From the NCBI RefSeq assembly GCF_963548695.1, contig NZ_CAUUWA010000040.1, positions 1 to 21,655 of the forward strand: a stretch of 21,655 bases of DNA. Reading direction: 5' to 3'. The DNA is from an uncultured Fretibacterium sp. (GTDB taxonomy: Bacteria; Synergistota; Synergistia; Synergistales; Aminobacteriaceae). Made by a program: the position numbers and the translations under genes. Positions 1-6,534 of this stretch are shown here, piece after piece; the first letter of the stretch is position 1; every line of letters starts with the position of its first letter. Under the pieces are notes generated by a model. The model was not told the origin of the DNA, did not search any database, and saw nothing but the letters and a program-made list of their open reading frames with translations.

Positions 1-279
1 CGTGGTTCAGCGCGTCGCTGAAGATCAGGTCCCCCTCGCCCGTCACGGTCGGCATTACTGCAAGGTTGCCGCAGAAGCCGGACTGCACGGTGATGGCGGC
101 CTCGGTGCCCTTGAATCGTGCCAGCTTCCTTTCGAGCTCCAGATGGATGTCCATCGTCCCCGCGATGGTGCGGACGGCCCCCGGGCCGACCCCATAACGG
201 TCGATGAGCTCCCTGGCCCGCGCACAGACACACGGGTCGTTGGCCAGCCCTAGATAGTTGTTGGAGCAGAGGTTCAGGT
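1..279 (-). CDS. kbl: 2-amino-3-ketobutyrate CoA ligase (glycine C-acetyltransferase), second exon, runs off left edge
   Basis: This is a PLP-dependent alpha-oxoamine synthase that interconverts 2-amino-3-ketobutyrate plus CoA with glycine plus acetyl-CoA in threonine breakdown. Read on the minus strand, the 93 visible codons are open and contain the family stretch LNLCSNNYLGLANDP, then GVGPGAVRTIAGTMDIHLEL, then FKGTEAA, ending at SDALNH at the window edge. The PLP lysine and the C-terminal half lie outside the window. The N-terminal 41 codons are found 1.83 kb away at 2111-2234, separated by the element at 280-2110. Both parts are on the same strand and join in frame as DGKR-Y-LNL, the expected spacing for this family. 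8-amino-7-oxononanoate synthase is the close alternative, but the GPGAVRTIAGT segment is more KBL-like. I see no other damage in the visible part. Confidence 0.85.
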
Positions 280-280
280 A

Positions 281-470
281 CCGATGCAAAATCTATATCT
301 ATTCCTAACAAAAGTATATAGATTTCTTACTGTTTCTCAGGACCTCAGGCTCCAGGTTTGCACCCTGGTGTCTGATTTGTAGGGTCCTCCACAGTCATCA
401 CAACAGAACGTTGTTCGGGAGCATCGGATTCCCTTGGAGAAAGCGTGGCTAAACTGCCAGCTTCTCCAGA
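281..470 (-). ncRNA. Putative omega RNA (TnpB guide scaffold), overlapping the tnpB 3' end
   Basis: In IS605/IS607-type elements the omega RNA covers the 3' end of tnpB and the right end, and its guide is the flanking DNA. Here the 168 bases after the tnpB stop are non-coding and structured. GGACC pairs with GGTCC around an inner CCAGG/CCTGG hairpin, followed by the right-end palindrome at 289-325. The guide would be the first bases of kbl exon 2, beginning ACCTGAACCTC. The 5' limit given is approximate. The assignment rests on position and architecture, not on a covariance model. Confidence 0.55.
289..325 (-). repeat. Right-end palindrome of the IStron
   Basis: Perfect 10-base arms, aaatctatat (289-298) and atatagattt (316-325), enclose a 17-base loop and lie 8 bases inside the right boundary. 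This is the position of the TnpA-recognised right-end hairpin in IS200/IS605 elements. It would also be the last stem of the omega RNA before the guide. Confidence 0.75.
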
Positions 471-1564
471 CTTCTTGCTGCGTTGAAATCCCTGTCCAGC
501 TCAAGTCCACATTCAGGACATCTATACACTCTGTCTGATAGCTTTAGTCCCTTGAGAACATGCCCGCAACAAGAACATGTCTTGCTGGATGGGTAGAACC
601 GGTCAGCCAGCTTTACAGCTACACCATGTTCTTTAGCTTTGTACTCAATGAACGCTCTAAACTTGTAAAAGTTCTGTTCAGCTATCTTCTTTGCAAGGTG
701 CGTGTTCTTCATCATCCCCTGCACATTCAGGTCCTCCAGTACAATGACTCTTGGAAGCATCTGAACGATTGAGGTTGTCACCTTGTGAGTGTAATCATGC
801 CTGATGTTCTTAAGCCTGCCATAGATACGTCGCACAGCCATAAGAGCCTTCTTCCTACTCTTGGAACCTTTAGTTTTCCTGGAAAGCGCTCTTTGTTTGT
901 GCTCTTGTTGTTTTTCCAACCGGCGGACTTTATGAGAGCGGTTGATGTTCTTAAACCGCCTCTTTCTCCCACCACAACTCACTACGGCCAGCGATTTAAC
1001 GCCAACATCTATCCCCATATTGCAATCACTGAGTTTAGGTTTTCTGTCTTCGTTCTCCAGAGAAAAGGTCAGTATCCACTTCCCATTGGAAAACCTGACT
1101 CTTGTATTCCACAAACGAACACCAGAAAGATTGAGGTCTGACTTGAACCGGACGTGTCCTATCTTCTCAAGCTGTAGAGCGCCTTTTCCATCATCATATA
1201 CTCTGTCAGAGTTTAAGCAGAATGATGGAGTACTCTTAACTTTGCTCTTAAACCTGGGAAGTCCAGCCTTCTGTCCCTTCTTCAAGCCCCTGTAAAAGTT
1301 CTTGTATGCCTGTCCAAGGTCTATCAAAGCATTATTGGCAACCTGCCTCGATACATCCTTCAACCAGGGAAACTCCCCAGAGTTACGTACTTTCGTAAAC
1401 TCTTTCTTAAGGTCATACTCTGCAAGGACCTTCTTCTCCTTAGCATACAAGTCCTGGTTGAGGCTCAAACCCCAATTCCAAACCCAGCGTGCAACCCCAG
1501 CACTTTGCCACAGCTTATCTTCTTGTGACCTTGTTGGGAATAGACGTAAGGAGTATCCTTTCAT
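449..1564 (-). CDS. tnpB: IS605-family TnpB RNA-guided nuclease
   Basis: TnpB cuts DNA next to a short motif using an omega RNA made from the 3' end of its own element, and helps retain the transposon. The 371-residue protein looks intact. It has an N-terminal helical segment (YSLRLFPTRSQEDKLWQ), RuvC Asp at about residue 186 (GIDVGVKSLAVVS), Glu at about 277 (VIVLEDLNV), a CX2C...CX2C zinc ribbon (about Cys330, 333, 349, 352) and the last RuvC Asp at about 359 (DRDFNAARSL). I chose ATG at 1564 because AAGGAGGTG (1579-1571) lies 8 bases upstream. The in-frame GTG at 1573 is inside that ribosome site. A hairpin (1581-1613) precedes the ribosome site. No transposase TnpA accompanies it. The gene lies inside the intron, on the same strand as kbl. 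Confidence 0.93.
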   Translation of the reverse strand: MKGYSLRLFPTRSQEDKLWQSAGVARWVWNWGLSLNQDLYAKEKKVLAEYDLKKEFTKVRNSGEFPWLKDVSRQVANNALIDLGQAYKNFYRGLKKGQKAGLPRFKSKVKSTPSFCLNSDRVYDDGKGALQLEKIGHVRFKSDLNLSGVRLWNTRVRFSNGKWILTFSLENEDRKPKLSDCNMGIDVGVKSLAVVSCGGRKRRFKNINRSHKVRRLEKQQEHKQRALSRKTKGSKSRKKALMAVRRIYGRLKNIRHDYTHKVTTSIVQMLPRVIVLEDLNVQGMMKNTHLAKKIAEQNFYKFRAFIEYKAKEHGVAVKLADRFYPSSKTCSCCGHVLKGLKLSDRVYRCPECGLELDRDFNAARSLEKLAV

Positions 1565-1580
1565 CTCCCTCACCTCCTTT

Positions 1581-1613
1581 CTAAAATGAGGTTATGTCCT
1601 AACTTCATTTTAG
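1581..1613 (-). promoter_or_regulatory. Hairpin directly upstream of the tnpB ribosome site
   Basis: Arms CTAAAATGA and TCATTTTAG, extended by GTTA/TAAC after a one-base mismatch, enclose a 5-base loop. The hairpin ends immediately before AAAGGAGGTG of tnpB. It could insulate the intron core from the coding part or modulate tnpB translation. Its role is not known to me. Confidence 0.5.
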
Positions 1614-1699
1614 TCAAGAGGGCTCTGTTGTCAATGTGCTTTGTTAAGAACAATATAGCTTTTGCTTGTTCAACAAGGTTCGTCAGGCCCTGCCGGTTC

Positions 1700-2110
1700 T
1701 CTTATGAACTCCTGCATGTTTCCATGCAGCGCAGACTATATCATCACCCAGTTTTGGGCGGCCACCACTTCGGCCCACTTGAGCCTACTCCCTGCCGGGA
1801 TAGTCGTTGAACGTTGTGCTGTTCGCACCTTCGCTGCTGATTACCCATTGTTGTTTGGTGTTTAGGATTTAACCTTGCACCATCCTGATGATTTTTTCTA
1901 CTTTCGTCACCATCACGCTCAGGCTTATTTCATCCTCACGTTGTGGTCCATCAGGCTCTTAGGGACTTCCAGCAATTCAATGGCTTTTGGATGGGTTAAA
2001 CCCACCGCTCTACGCTCCTTAAGAACGTAGGAGGCTATCATAGTTGTTTCCTGATTAACTAACAGCAAACTAAAGTGATGAATTGTTGGTTAATCAGATA
2101 CTATATTGTT
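1700..2110 (-). ncRNA. Group I intron ribozyme core of the IStron
   Basis: On the minus strand all catalytic landmarks occur in order. The internal guide GCCUC (2035-2031) pairs with exon end GAGGU and gives the required U.G wobble at the splice site. Within P1, AUAGU and ACUAU flank the left-end palindrome. P2 is CUACG...CGUAG (2030-2010). P is AAUUGCUGGAA (1977-1967) and Q is AAUCAGCAGC (about 1842-1833); UUGCUG and CAGCAG form P4. A GUGC/GCAC hairpin follows as P6. R is GUUCAACGACUAU (about 1813-1800) and S is AUAUAGUC (about 1741-1734); GACUAU and AUAGUC form a perfect P7. P9 is CUGCAUG-GAAA-CAUGCAG (1729-1712). The 3' splice site lies beyond tnpB near 280, so the complete intron would be about 1.83 kb. 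I see these motifs directly. Splicing activity is an inference. Confidence 0.88.
2051..2097 (-). repeat. Left-end imperfect palindrome of the IStron
   Basis: The arms at 2051-2064 (ctgattaactaaca) and 2084-2097 (tgttggttaatcag) are complementary except for one position, with a 19-base loop. It starts 13 bases inside the 5' end of the element. In IS200/IS605 elements such a subterminal hairpin is the TnpA recognition structure. Here it also caps the P1 domain of the intron, so one structure probably serves both DNA and RNA roles. Confidence 0.75.
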
Positions 2111-2234
2111 ACCTCTTGCCGTCGATCTCGATCCGAGCCCCCTGGGGGCCCGTCAGCGTGCGGATATTCCCATAGAGCCCCTCCCGCTTCATGCGGTCGA
2201 GCTCATCCCTCATGAACGCCGTCGAAACAGCCAT
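2111..2234 (-). CDS. kbl: 2-amino-3-ketobutyrate CoA ligase, first exon (codons 1-41 plus one base)
   Basis: This is the N-terminal part of the KBL interrupted at 280-2110. It begins at ATG (2234-2232), with a GGGGAGGG Shine-Dalgarno-like stretch 7 bases upstream. It encodes MAVSTAFMRDELDRM at the start, then GLYGNIRTLTGPQGARIEI and DGKR, the usual KBL N-terminus (xLYxxIRTLxxPQGAxxxxDGK). Reading on into the element gives TAA directly after Arg41, so an unspliced transcript makes only a 41-residue peptide. Position 2111 supplies the first base of codon 42. Exon 2 supplies the remaining AC, giving TAC (Tyr) followed by LNLCSNNYLG. The function therefore depends on removing the element from RNA or DNA. 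Confidence 0.85.
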
Positions 2235-2456
2235 TGTCCATCCCTCCCCATCCGGCCGCGCGTAACGGCCTTATCCTCCAAGGACCGCCCCTTCACATGG
2301 CAAAACAGCCTCGAAGCACTCCGTCGGTCCATCGACAGAGCACTACGCAGTACGCCTTTGTTTCTCTGTATTCAGTTTGTCACGGCGCGACGGGAAGGTC
2401 AAATATATTCGCGGGGAGGGCAGACGGTCCTCCGCATGGGAAAGGGGAGGTAAAAC
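2235..2456. other. Intergenic region between the rluD-like gene and kbl
   Basis: This 222-base interval lies upstream of kbl on the minus strand and downstream of the rluD-like gene. Apart from the kbl ribosome site I see no convincing promoter, terminator or riboswitch. A TTGACC occurs on the minus strand at about 2402-2397, but no good -10 follows it at normal spacing. Confidence 0.4.
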
Positions 2457-3503
2457 CTACAGGAACCTTCGGCTCAGGTACTCCCGCAGTTCGTCGGGCA
2501 GCGGCGAGCGGAACTCCAACCGTGCCCCGGTCATGGGGTGGGCGAAGGCCAGCCGCCAGGAGTGCAGGAAGACGCGCCCGAACCCCGGCTCGTCCGGAGC
2601 CCCGTAGAGCACGTCGCCGACCAGCGGATGTCCCAGAGCCGCGAGGTGCACCCGGATCTGGTGCGTACGGCCCGTGTGGAGCGTACAGAGCACCAGGGAA
2701 AGCCCCTCACGATGGCTCAGGACGCGGTACCCCGTGAGGGCCGGCCGACCGCCCTCGACCACAGCCATCCGCAGGCGGTTTGCGGGGTCGCGGCCAATAG
2801 GGCCCGAAAGCGTCCCCTCGCCGGGCGCGGGGCGCCCATGCACCAGGGCCAGATACTCCTTCTCCACCGAGCGGTCCCGGAACATAGCCTGGAGCGCCTC
2901 CATCGCGTCCTGCCGGCGTGCAACAACCATGAGCCCGGAGGTCGTCGCGTCCAGCCGATGCACGATGCCCGGCCTCCGCACGTTGTTGAACGGCCCCATA
3001 TCCGGATAGAGCCACATCAGGCCGTGGACGAGCGTACCGCACCAGTGGCCGGGCGCGGGGTGGACCACCAGGCTGGCGGGCTTGTCCACCACCAGCAGGG
3101 CGTCGTCCTCGTGGACGACCCGAAAGTCCACGGGCTCCGGCTCGATCTCGAGGTTCTCGGGGGGCGGCATTTCGATGCGGCAGACCGTCCCCTCCGCAAC
3201 CCTCAGCGAGGGCTTCGGCCTGAGGCCGCCGCAGGACACGCGCCCCTCGCGCACCAGCCTCTGGGCGAAGGAGCGGGTGAGCCCCAGACGACGGGCCAGA
3301 AGGACGTCAAGCCGCACTCCCGCGTCGGAACCCGTGCACAGGACCTCCTCGATCGGGCTCCCGCCCTCTCCGTCGGAAAGCTCCCGTCCCGATACCCCGG
3401 CGGGCCTCATCCTGACTCCATCCGCAAAAGAGCCCCCCTCGGGAGGGGAGCTCTTCTGCGTTCCGGACGGCGTTCCGGCATCGGCACAGCGTTCGGCCGT
3501 CAC
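2457..3503 (-). CDS. RluA/RluD-family ribosomal RNA pseudouridine synthase
   Basis: It isomerises uridines in 23S rRNA or tRNA in the cytoplasm. From the GTG start the 348 residues hold a variable N-terminal tail (1-52), an S4-like RNA-binding segment (about 60-105, RLDVLLARRLGLTRSFAQRL), then the catalytic domain with HRLDATTSGLMV (catalytic Asp about 185) and GRTHQIRVHLAALGHPLVGD. This order is typical of RluD/RluC-type enzymes, but I cannot assign the target base. Start choice: GTG at 3503 has GAGGAG 6 bases upstream. A longer TTG start (3524) overlaps the ileS stop but lacks a good site. A shorter ATG (3410) follows a terminator-like hairpin (3428-3455). The gene follows ileS closely on the same strand. 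The lspA gene often found between the two is absent. Confidence 0.9.
   Translation of the reverse strand: MTAERCADAGTPSGTQKSSPPEGGSFADGVRMRPAGVSGRELSDGEGGSPIEEVLCTGSDAGVRLDVLLARRLGLTRSFAQRLVREGRVSCGGLRPKPSLRVAEGTVCRIEMPPPENLEIEPEPVDFRVVHEDDALLVVDKPASLVVHPAPGHWCGTLVHGLMWLYPDMGPFNNVRRPGIVHRLDATTSGLMVVARRQDAMEALQAMFRDRSVEKEYLALVHGRPAPGEGTLSGPIGRDPANRLRMAVVEGGRPALTGYRVLSHREGLSLVLCTLHTGRTHQIRVHLAALGHPLVGDVLYGAPDEPGFGRVFLHSWRLAFAHPMTGARLEFRSPLPDELREYLSRRFL
3428..3455 (-). terminator. Terminator-like hairpin at the ileS/rluD-like junction
   Basis: On the minus strand, AAGAGCTCCCCTC pairs with GAGGGGGGCTCTT with one mismatch, followed by a short TTTT-type tail (CTCTTTTGC). It lies 60 bases past the ileS stop and inside the 5' end of the longer reading frame of the rluD-like gene. 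It could be a real attenuator or terminator, in which case the gene probably starts at ATG 3410, or it could simply be GC-rich coding sequence. Confidence 0.4.
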
Positions 3504-3513
3504 TTTCGTCTCC

Positions 3514-6330
3514 TCAGTTTCCAACCTTCAGAACCGCGGCACATCGCGGACACAGGCCGTCCCCGGCCGCGTCCTCCGTGTACTTCCAACACCGCGGGCA
3601 CTTGACGCCGGGTGTGAAGCCCGCGGCCATCTCGAGGCCCGTCACCTCGTCCCGGATCGGGGTCCCGAGGTCGAGCGCGTCCGTCCACTCGAACCGGGAG
3701 ACGATGACGAGGTCCGCCAGCTCCTGCTCCGAGAAGGCGCCTGCCACGCGCTCCATGGCGGAGTTGCGCTTGACCTGGACGGCCGCCTCCAGGGAGGTGC
3801 CGATGGTCTTCACGGCGCGCAGCCCCTCCAGCATCCGGCTCACGGCCCCGCGGAGCAGCAGCGCGTCCTGCCACAGATCGTTCAGCCCCTCGTCGATCCG
3901 GGAGGGATCAGCGGCTGGGAAGTCCGCCAGGAACACGCTCTCGGGCAGCGAGGCGTCGAGAGTCCGCATCTCCTGCCAGATCTCCTCGGCCGTGAAGCTC
4001 AGGATCGGGGCCAGCATCCGCGTCAAGGCCGAGAGCACCTCCCACATCGCAGTCCGGGCGCTCCGCCGCTCCAGGGAGTCCGCGCCCTCCACGTAGAGCC
4101 GGTCCTTGCTCACGTCCAGATAGAACGCGCTCAGCTCGTTGACGCACAGCGAGTGGATGGCGTTGGTCGGCACGTGGAACTCGTACTCCTCGAAGGCCTC
4201 GCGCGTCCTCCCAATGACCCGGTGCAGGCGGTCGAGGATCCAGCGGTCCATCGAAAGGAGCTTCTCATAGGGAAGCGCGTCCTTCCGAGGGTCGAACCCG
4301 TGCAGGTTGCCCAGCAGGAAGCGTGCGGTGTTGCGGATGCGCCGGTACGTCTCCGACAGGGACTTCATGATGGTCTGAGAGATGCGGACGTCGTTCCGGT
4401 AGTCGGTGGAGGCCACCCACAGACGCAGGATGTCCGCCCCGTACTCGTCCACGACCTCCTGGGGCAGCACCACGTTGCCCAGGGACTTGGACATCTTGCG
4501 CCCCTCGCCGTCCAAGATGAAGCCATGGGTCAGCACGTTCCGGTACGGAGCCTGGTCCTTCACCGCCACGGCGGTCAGGAGCGAGGACTGGAACCAGCCG
4601 CGGTGCTGATCGCTGCCCTCCAGGTACATCTCCGTGGGCCAGCTCAGGCCGAAACGTTCGTTCAGGACGGCCAGGTGCGTCACCCCGGAGTCGAACCACA
4701 CGTCCAGGATGTTGCCGTCCTTCTCCACGTTGCGGGAGCCGCAGGCGTCGCACACGGCGCGGTCTCCGAAGAGCTCCTCCACCGTCCGGCTCCACCAGAT
4801 CGACGACCCATCGGGGCTCTCCACAACTTTATCCGCAAAGCTGCGCACTCGGTCGGGCGTCAGGCTGTGCGCCCCGCAGTCCCGGCATTTGAGCGCGGGG
4901 ACGGGCACTCCCCAGACCCTCTGCCGGCTGATGCACCAGTCGGACCGGTCGCGCACCATGTTGTAGATACGGTCTCGTCCCCAGTCGGGAATCCAGCGGA
5001 CATCCTTCTCGATGACGTCGAGAGCCCTGTCCTTGAACTTGGAGACGGCGATGAACCACTGGTCGGTCGCGCGGAAGATCACCGGCTTCTTGCAGCGCCA
5101 GCAGTGCGGATAGCTGTGCATGATCGTCCCGCTCCCCAGAAGGCGCCCGCGCTCGGCGATCATCTCGATGGCTCGCTTCCCGCCCTCCTCGATGGGCATG
5201 CCCTCGAAGAAAGGGGTGCCCTTTTCATAGACGCCCGCGTCGTCCACCGGGTTGTAGATGTCGATGCCGTAGCGTACCCCCGTCTCGTAGTCCTCGACGC
5301 CGTGCCCCGGAGCCGTGTGGACGCACCCCGTGCCGGAGTCCAGCATCACGTAATCCGCCAGGACCAACGGTACGTCCCGGTCGTCGTAGAAGGGATGGAC
5401 GGCCAGCAGGTTCTCCAGGTCCGCGCCCCGGACCGTGAGCAGCGGTTCGCCGCCCTTCAATCCGGCCGCCCCGGTCGCCGCAAACACGGCATCCTTCAGG
5501 CCGACGGCAAGGAGGTACACCTTGCCGCCGCAGTCGTAGAAGCCGTACTCGTACTGCGGATGCAGCGCCACCGCCATGCTGGCGGCCAGGGTCCAGGGCG
5601 TGGTCGTCCAGATGACGACGCTGACGTCCCGCCCCGCGAGCTGAGGGAACCTCTCCGCAGCCCTCGGCATGGGATAGGCGACATAGATTGAGGGTGAGGA
5701 TTCATCCCAATACTCGATCTCCCCCGTCGCCAGGGCCGTCTGGCAGTCGATGCACCAGTAGACGGGCTTCAGCCCGCGATACACCAGCCCCTTCTCCACC
5801 ATGTCGGCAAAGGCGCGAAGCTCCAGGGTCTCGAAGCCGGGGTCCAGGGTGATGTAGGGCTTGTCCCACTCGCCGAACACCCCCAGTCGCTTGAACTCCT
5901 CGCGTTGGACGTCCAGATAGTGCAGCGCGGTAGCCGTGCATTTTCTGCGCAGCTCCAGGGGGTCCACGGATTCCTTCGAGAGCTTCTCGTCCTTCAGCAC
6001 CCTCAGCTCGATGGGCAGACCATGCGTATCCCACCCCGGAACATAGGGCGCGTACCGGCCCGTCATCGTCTTGTACTTGGGGATGAAGTCCTTCAGGATC
6101 TTGTTGAAGGCGGTCCCGATGTGGATGTTTCCGTTGGCGTAGGGCGGCCCGTCGTGAAGGACGAAGCGCTCGTCCGCACCCTTCCTGGCCTCCACGGCCT
6201 TATGGTACGTGTCGTGCTCCTGCCAGAACTCCAGAAAACCGGGCTCCCGCTTCGCCAGGTTGGCCCTCATGGGGAAGTTCGTGACGGGGAGATTCAACGT
6301 GTCCTTGTAGTCCTTGCAATCCTTACACAT
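3514..6330 (-). CDS. ileS: Isoleucyl-tRNA synthetase
   Basis: It charges tRNA-Ile with isoleucine in the cytoplasm. The 938-residue length is normal for the bacterial type. The protein starts MCKDCKDYKDTLNLPVTNFP, carries the HIGH-type motif in GPPYANGNIHIGTAFNKI (about residue 69), the editing-domain region, the KMSKS motif in GRKMSKSLGNVV (about 610), and a C-terminal zinc ribbon CPRCWKYTEDAAGDGLCPRC. The start ATG (6330) follows a GGGGGCGAG purine stretch. The leader (6331-6454) contains an imperfect direct repeat and a CTCCGG/CCGGAG hairpin (6358-6384), but no T-box signature (no TGGNACCGCG-like segment). The upstream cyclophilin gene has its own terminator, so ileS probably has a separate promoter in the AT-rich part of the leader. 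The rluD-like gene follows immediately. Confidence 0.98.
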   Translation of the reverse strand: MCKDCKDYKDTLNLPVTNFPMRANLAKREPGFLEFWQEHDTYHKAVEARKGADERFVLHDGPPYANGNIHIGTAFNKILKDFIPKYKTMTGRYAPYVPGWDTHGLPIELRVLKDEKLSKESVDPLELRRKCTATALHYLDVQREEFKRLGVFGEWDKPYITLDPGFETLELRAFADMVEKGLVYRGLKPVYWCIDCQTALATGEIEYWDESSPSIYVAYPMPRAAERFPQLAGRDVSVVIWTTTPWTLAASMAVALHPQYEYGFYDCGGKVYLLAVGLKDAVFAATGAAGLKGGEPLLTVRGADLENLLAVHPFYDDRDVPLVLADYVMLDSGTGCVHTAPGHGVEDYETGVRYGIDIYNPVDDAGVYEKGTPFFEGMPIEEGGKRAIEMIAERGRLLGSGTIMHSYPHCWRCKKPVIFRATDQWFIAVSKFKDRALDVIEKDVRWIPDWGRDRIYNMVRDRSDWCISRQRVWGVPVPALKCRDCGAHSLTPDRVRSFADKVVESPDGSSIWWSRTVEELFGDRAVCDACGSRNVEKDGNILDVWFDSGVTHLAVLNERFGLSWPTEMYLEGSDQHRGWFQSSLLTAVAVKDQAPYRNVLTHGFILDGEGRKMSKSLGNVVLPQEVVDEYGADILRLWVASTDYRNDVRISQTIMKSLSETYRRIRNTARFLLGNLHGFDPRKDALPYEKLLSMDRWILDRLHRVIGRTREAFEEYEFHVPTNAIHSLCVNELSAFYLDVSKDRLYVEGADSLERRSARTAMWEVLSALTRMLAPILSFTAEEIWQEMRTLDASLPESVFLADFPAADPSRIDEGLNDLWQDALLLRGAVSRMLEGLRAVKTIGTSLEAAVQVKRNSAMERVAGAFSEQELADLVIVSRFEWTDALDLGTPIRDEVTGLEMAAGFTPGVKCPRCWKYTEDAAGDGLCPRCAAVLKVGN

Positions 6331-6399
6331 GAAACTCGCCCCCTACCGTTCGAGCGACTCCGGCCCGTCCCAAAGGTCCCGGAGCCGTTGCTCTTCTCC

Positions 6400-6461
6400 A
6401 AATTTTACCCGCCACAAAAACGGGAATAATTTTAAATTTTACCACGAAAATGGGAAAAAAT
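6400..6461 (-). repeat. Imperfect direct repeat in the ileS leader/promoter region
   Basis: Two copies of an AT-rich unit start AAATTTTACC (plus-strand reading) at 6400-6430 and 6434-6461. Each continues with an ACGAAAA/ACAAAAA segment and a GGGAA(A/T) segment. The unit is much richer in A+T than its surroundings. It may be a duplicated promoter or regulatory site for ileS. TAAAAT occurs in both copies on the minus strand, but no convincing -35 could be fixed. Confidence 0.5.
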
Positions 6462-6508
6462 AGCGGATACCAGAGGAGCGCCCTTTCCGGCCGCCCCCCG
6501 GCATCCGC
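6455..6508 (-). terminator. Rho-independent terminator of the cyclophilin gene
   Basis: On the minus strand GCGGATGCC (6508-6500) pairs with GGTATCCGC (6471-6463) through 9 positions with one wobble, around a GC-rich loop. TATTTTTT follows directly. It lies 27 bases past the cyclophilin stop and separates that gene from ileS. Confidence 0.7.
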
Positions 6509-6534
6509 CATGCAGACGTCGCGCACCAAGCGGA

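Larger units (their letters stand above)
280..2110 (-). mobile_element. IStron: group I intron fused to an IS605-type TnpB element, inserted in kbl
   Basis: The element is oriented like kbl. From its 5' end (2110) to its 3' end (280) it holds a left-end palindrome (2097-2051), a group I intron core (about 2035-1712), tnpB (1564-449), and an omega-RNA-like 3' segment with a right-end palindrome (325-289). Seen directly: the flanks are kbl codons 41 and 42. The left flank ends AGGT and the element's own right end is CGGT, so deletion between them restores kbl exactly, with no target duplication, as IS200/IS605 single-strand transposition predicts. The shared GGTA leaves a few bases of boundary ambiguity. 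No tnpA is present, so movement would need a transposase in trans. The element is clearly more AT-rich than its host gene. The architecture matches the IStrons known from Clostridioides and related bacteria. Confidence 0.85.

Noticed and set aside
1574..1730. A degraded tnpA between the intron core and tnpB
   Set aside because: The interval is too short, is accounted for by intron 3' structure and the tnpB leader hairpin, and shows no HUH or catalytic Tyr motif.
1..2234. kbl as a simple pseudogene
   Set aside because: The flanks join without loss or frameshift and the insertion carries a recognisable group I intron, so a spliced functional product is more likely than simple inactivation.
2235..2456. 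Glycine riboswitch ahead of kbl
   Set aside because: No paired aptamer-like conserved segments are visible, and the interval has little structure.
3082..5691. A very long plus-strand frame
   Set aside because: It lies opposite ileS and the rluD-like gene; its residue composition is that of GC-rich antisense sequence and no domain is visible.
6331..6454. T-box riboswitch in the ileS leader
   Set aside because: No TGGNACCGCG-like antiterminator sequence or specifier-loop arrangement is present.
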